A DNA stretch of 64,000 nucleotides from Orthonyx spaldingii (taxonomy: Eukaryota; Chordata; Aves; Passeriformes; Orthonychidae): NCBI GenBank assembly GCA_013397795.1, contig VZTJ01004373.1:70099-134098 (forward strand). Direction: 5' to 3'. This document shows positions 62,031 to 64,000 of this stretch, in pieces. The first letter of the stretch is position 1, and every line of letters begins with the position of its first letter. The position numbers and the translations under genes were made by a program. The notes beneath the pieces are model-generated. The model did no database searches. It saw nothing but the letters and a program-made list of their open reading frames with translations, and was not told the DNA's origin.

Positions 62031-62531
62031 ACAGAAGAGCATTTTTTCCCCACTATCCCCATGCAGATTTGAGGTTCACACTGAGAACTGGTGCAAAATG
62101 TTTTGAGATCCTTGATTTGAGCAGAGCAGACTGATGAAAATCGGGATGGGAAAAGACATCAACAGCTTCTGGAAGAGTGGGGATACTTCTTATGTGCTGG
62201 GATTTGCAGTTGATGGACTGGATAGCTCCCAAACATCCTTTGAAAACAACTGAGGATGATTTAGGGTTCAAATCCAGTCATGGTAGGGCTTGTTTCCAAG
62301 CTGCAGGAAAAGATTGGAATTGTGGATTTTTCCTAACACCATCTCTTCCCTCTGGCTCTAACTACATCAGCTGCTTTTCATTTGCATTCATCCTGCAGTG
62401 TATGTCTCCCTTTCACTGTTTTCCGAGTACTCCGGTATTCTACCAAGGGTTGGTTTGGGGTCTCTTTTGTGTAACTGGCACAGATTTCACTCCCCACCCA
62501 GTTCACGAGGCTGTGTCTGTTCACGTAAGGA

Positions 62532-62580
62532 GTACTATTCCCGTTTTATAGAAGGAAGCATGGCACAGAGTGGTCTGGGT
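62532..62580 (-). repeat. MIR fragment
   Basis: ACTATTCCCGTTTTATAGAAGG then AAGCATGGCACAGAGTGGTC matches the reverse MIR 3' half (TTATCCCCATTTTACAGATGAGG, AAACTGAGGCACAGAGAG). Confidence 0.6.
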
Positions 62581-63302
62581 CCATCAGTCTCCTCTGGTCT
62601 CTGCCCAGAAGTAGCGATTCAATGCACAGTTCTCACTCCTGTGGACCTGTAAGCTCACTGTGGTGTTACCAGCACGGCAGGTGGGTTATCGGCTGTACGG
62701 TCCCTGAATGCCAGGCCCATTCCCTCTGCCATCCTGTGTTCAGGCTGGCTGCTCGACTGGATTAGACCCAACCCCGACCCGCGTTCCTGAGGGATCGTGC
62801 CGGCGGTGAACCCTGACCCTGTAGCTGGCGGGTTTTGTTGCCATGAGGGGGTGGCCCCTGCTCCGTTCCTTGCAGCCCCCTCCCCTCAGGGTGCAGGTGC
62901 TGACGGTTCGGCGGCACTCAGCCTGCTCACGAGTCCCCCAGAGACGGGATGGACCCGGCACTCCCTGGAGCCCTGGGAGAGAGCAGATCAAACGCGTCTC
63001 CCTCCAGACCCCTCTCTCACTCTCCTCCCTGCTCTTTTTCCAGGAATCCCTCGGGGGCGGGGAGGTGCCCGGCAGTCAGGGCATCATCCCGTCTTCGGAG
63101 CGCCGCAGATCTCGGTTCTGGAGCCTCAGCACGGCTCTACTGCGGCGTCACTCACCATCCTTCCCCCTTTCCCGCTCCCTGCCTGTGGCCCTGGCAGGCG
63201 ACGGGAAGTGCCGAGGATGAGAGCAGGTCCCTGGTGTCTCCTTTAGCTGCCATTGCAGTTAAATTAGAACAGAGACCTGCAAATAAAGCACCCCGTCTCC
63301 TA

Positions 63303-63316
63303 CCCCCCCCCCCCCC
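63303..63316. repeat. Poly-C tract (C14)
   Basis: Fourteen Cs followed by TCCC. The G-rich opposite strand may form a quadruplex or bind zinc-finger factors. Length is prone to assembly error. Confidence 0.9.
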
Positions 63317-63377
63317 TCCCAGAAGCTCTGCATTTCACTCAAGTGCCCACCGGGGAATTTGCCCATTTACTCTTGTT

Positions 63378-63385
63378 ATTTGCAT
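63378..63385 (+). promoter_or_regulatory. POU octamer motif ATTTGCAT
   Basis: A perfect octamer lies in GTTATTTGCATGATAAAGG between two CpG-rich parts, about 40 bp before a TATA-like CTTAAAAAGG (63422-63431). The octamer/TATA spacing resembles some core promoters, but no start site is known here. Confidence 0.4.
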
Positions 63386-63659
63386 GATAAAGGCTGTTCT
63401 CCTGCCTTTTCCGCAGCCTGCCTTAAAAAGGCAGGGAAGTTGGAGCAGACAGGTAGGAGAGCCAGAGAGGTCAGGGCACCCAGTCCCGAGCCCTCCTCCC
63501 CCGGCAGAGCCGCCGAGGGTGCCGCCGGCGGTGCGGAGGAGGGAGCAAGGAAGGCTATCCCCAGCCCGAGGTTTTGCTTTCCAGTTTTGTTCTCATTAGC
63601 GGCTCTGTGCATTCCCTTCGCTCCTCACAAAGACGCTTATTCTGGCACGGAAATGTGCC

Positions 63660-63725
63660 CTCTGGGATTTACTGAGCGAGAAAGAGAAAGGGAGGGGAAA
63701 GAGGGAGGTAGACGGAGAGAGAATA
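63660..63725. repeat. Purine-rich GA tract
   Basis: GAGCGAGAAAGAGAAAGGGAGG and following GA-rich units give a strong purine bias for about 60 bp. It is a low-complexity, possibly GAGA-like promoter-proximal sequence. Confidence 0.6.
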
Positions 63726-64000
63726 CGCGTTGATCCTGGGCTGCATCCAAGCTGCCTTAGCTGAAACTCAGGATGGAAGTGTAAAGGTAGCTGTAAACAT
63801 TTCTGGTTGCAGCCCAGCACCCCAGTCCTGGATTAATCACCTGGAGCAGTCTCCGTGTTTCGCTAGCTTTGGCCTGACTCCTTCTGCCAGATGTTTTTGA
63901 TTCAATGTAATTTTCTTGAAATAAGATTAAGTGGAAATACTCTGCAGTGATATGCCACTTTCAGTCCAGTTTTCACCCTGGTTCTGGTTTAGATGAAGAG

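Larger units (their letters stand above)
63044..63452 (+). other. Candidate non-coding or UTR exon in the CpG island
   Basis: A strong acceptor-like signal (a CTCTCACTCTCCTCCCTGC pyrimidine tract, then TTTTTCCAG ending at 63043) is followed 409 bp later by a donor-like ACAG|GTAGGA at 63453. The interval includes a C14 run. I cannot tell whether both sites are used. Confidence 0.2.
62760..63560. promoter_or_regulatory. CpG island at the right end
   Basis: CpG-rich over about 800 bp, densest at 62770-63230 (CGACCCGCGTTCC, GTGCCGGCGGTG, GGTTCGGCGGCAC, CTCGGGGGCGGGG, ACTGCGGCGTCAC) and again at 63480-63560 (GAGCCGCCGAGGGTGCCGCC). Proline/serine/arginine-rich frames on the plus strand (up to about 216 codons, 62949-63599) disagree between registers and have no domain, so they are not called as protein. 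This is the best candidate for a nearby gene promoter or first exon. Confidence 0.6.

Noticed and set aside
62195..62285. tRNA-like B box GGTTCAAATCC (62265-62275)
   Set aside because: The A box upstream is poor and no acceptor stem or cloverleaf can be drawn; chance or an old SINE head is more likely.
62949..63599. 216-codon plus-strand open frame in the CpG island
   Set aside because: Pro/Ser/Arg-rich composition is what GC-rich DNA gives, and other frames are equally open.
1..64000. CRISPR arrays, operons, riboswitches, bacterial terminators
   Set aside because: The sequence is vertebrate nuclear DNA; no regularly spaced direct repeats or bacterial gene layout is present.

Overview
The window is nuclear DNA from a bird, judged from a 1-kb CR1 LINE ending in the ATTCTGTGATTCT-type tail (37178-38180), two shorter CR1 ends, low repeat load and many old MIR-like fragments. 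I find no convincing protein-coding exon of a host gene in 64 kb. The open frames are short, change frame often, and match no family except where they belong to mobile elements. The best reading is an intergenic or intronic block, possibly next to a developmental gene, but I cannot name the gene.

Layout. The left part (1-13 kb) holds a CR1 end, two short CpG-rich patches (about 0.7-0.96 kb and 3.55-3.89 kb), old MIR-like pieces, and a poly-C tract interrupted by a 10-N gap (7.5 kb). From 13 to 26 kb there are conserved-looking non-coding blocks, simple repeats, a solo LTR on the minus strand (21791-22136, with a possible 5-bp target duplication) and a paired poly-T tract that looks like an assembly problem. 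A 65-N gap sits at 26380-26444. A CpG island (28.74-29.17 kb) follows an AT-rich block with a TATAAA, so it is a candidate plus-strand promoter. Next to it, 29.2-31.2 kb is dotted with CCCTAA-like motifs.

From 37 to 49 kb the main elements are the CR1 copy and an older CR1/L3-type LINE piece on the minus strand (48580-48860). From 49 to 60 kb there are several AT-rich blocks with homeodomain- and POU-like sites that look like conserved enhancers. Between them, on the minus strand at about 55430-56215, is a decayed Ty3/gypsy-type reverse transcriptase. Its core is still one open frame of about 140 codons although catalytic residues are lost. This is the most unusual object in the window. The right end (61.5-63.7 kb) has a candidate small exon with strong splice signals and a CpG island, which suggests a promoter or first exon at or just past the edge.

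Function is inferred only from motifs and composition. No alignment, expression or conservation data were available, so all enhancer, promoter and exon calls are candidates.
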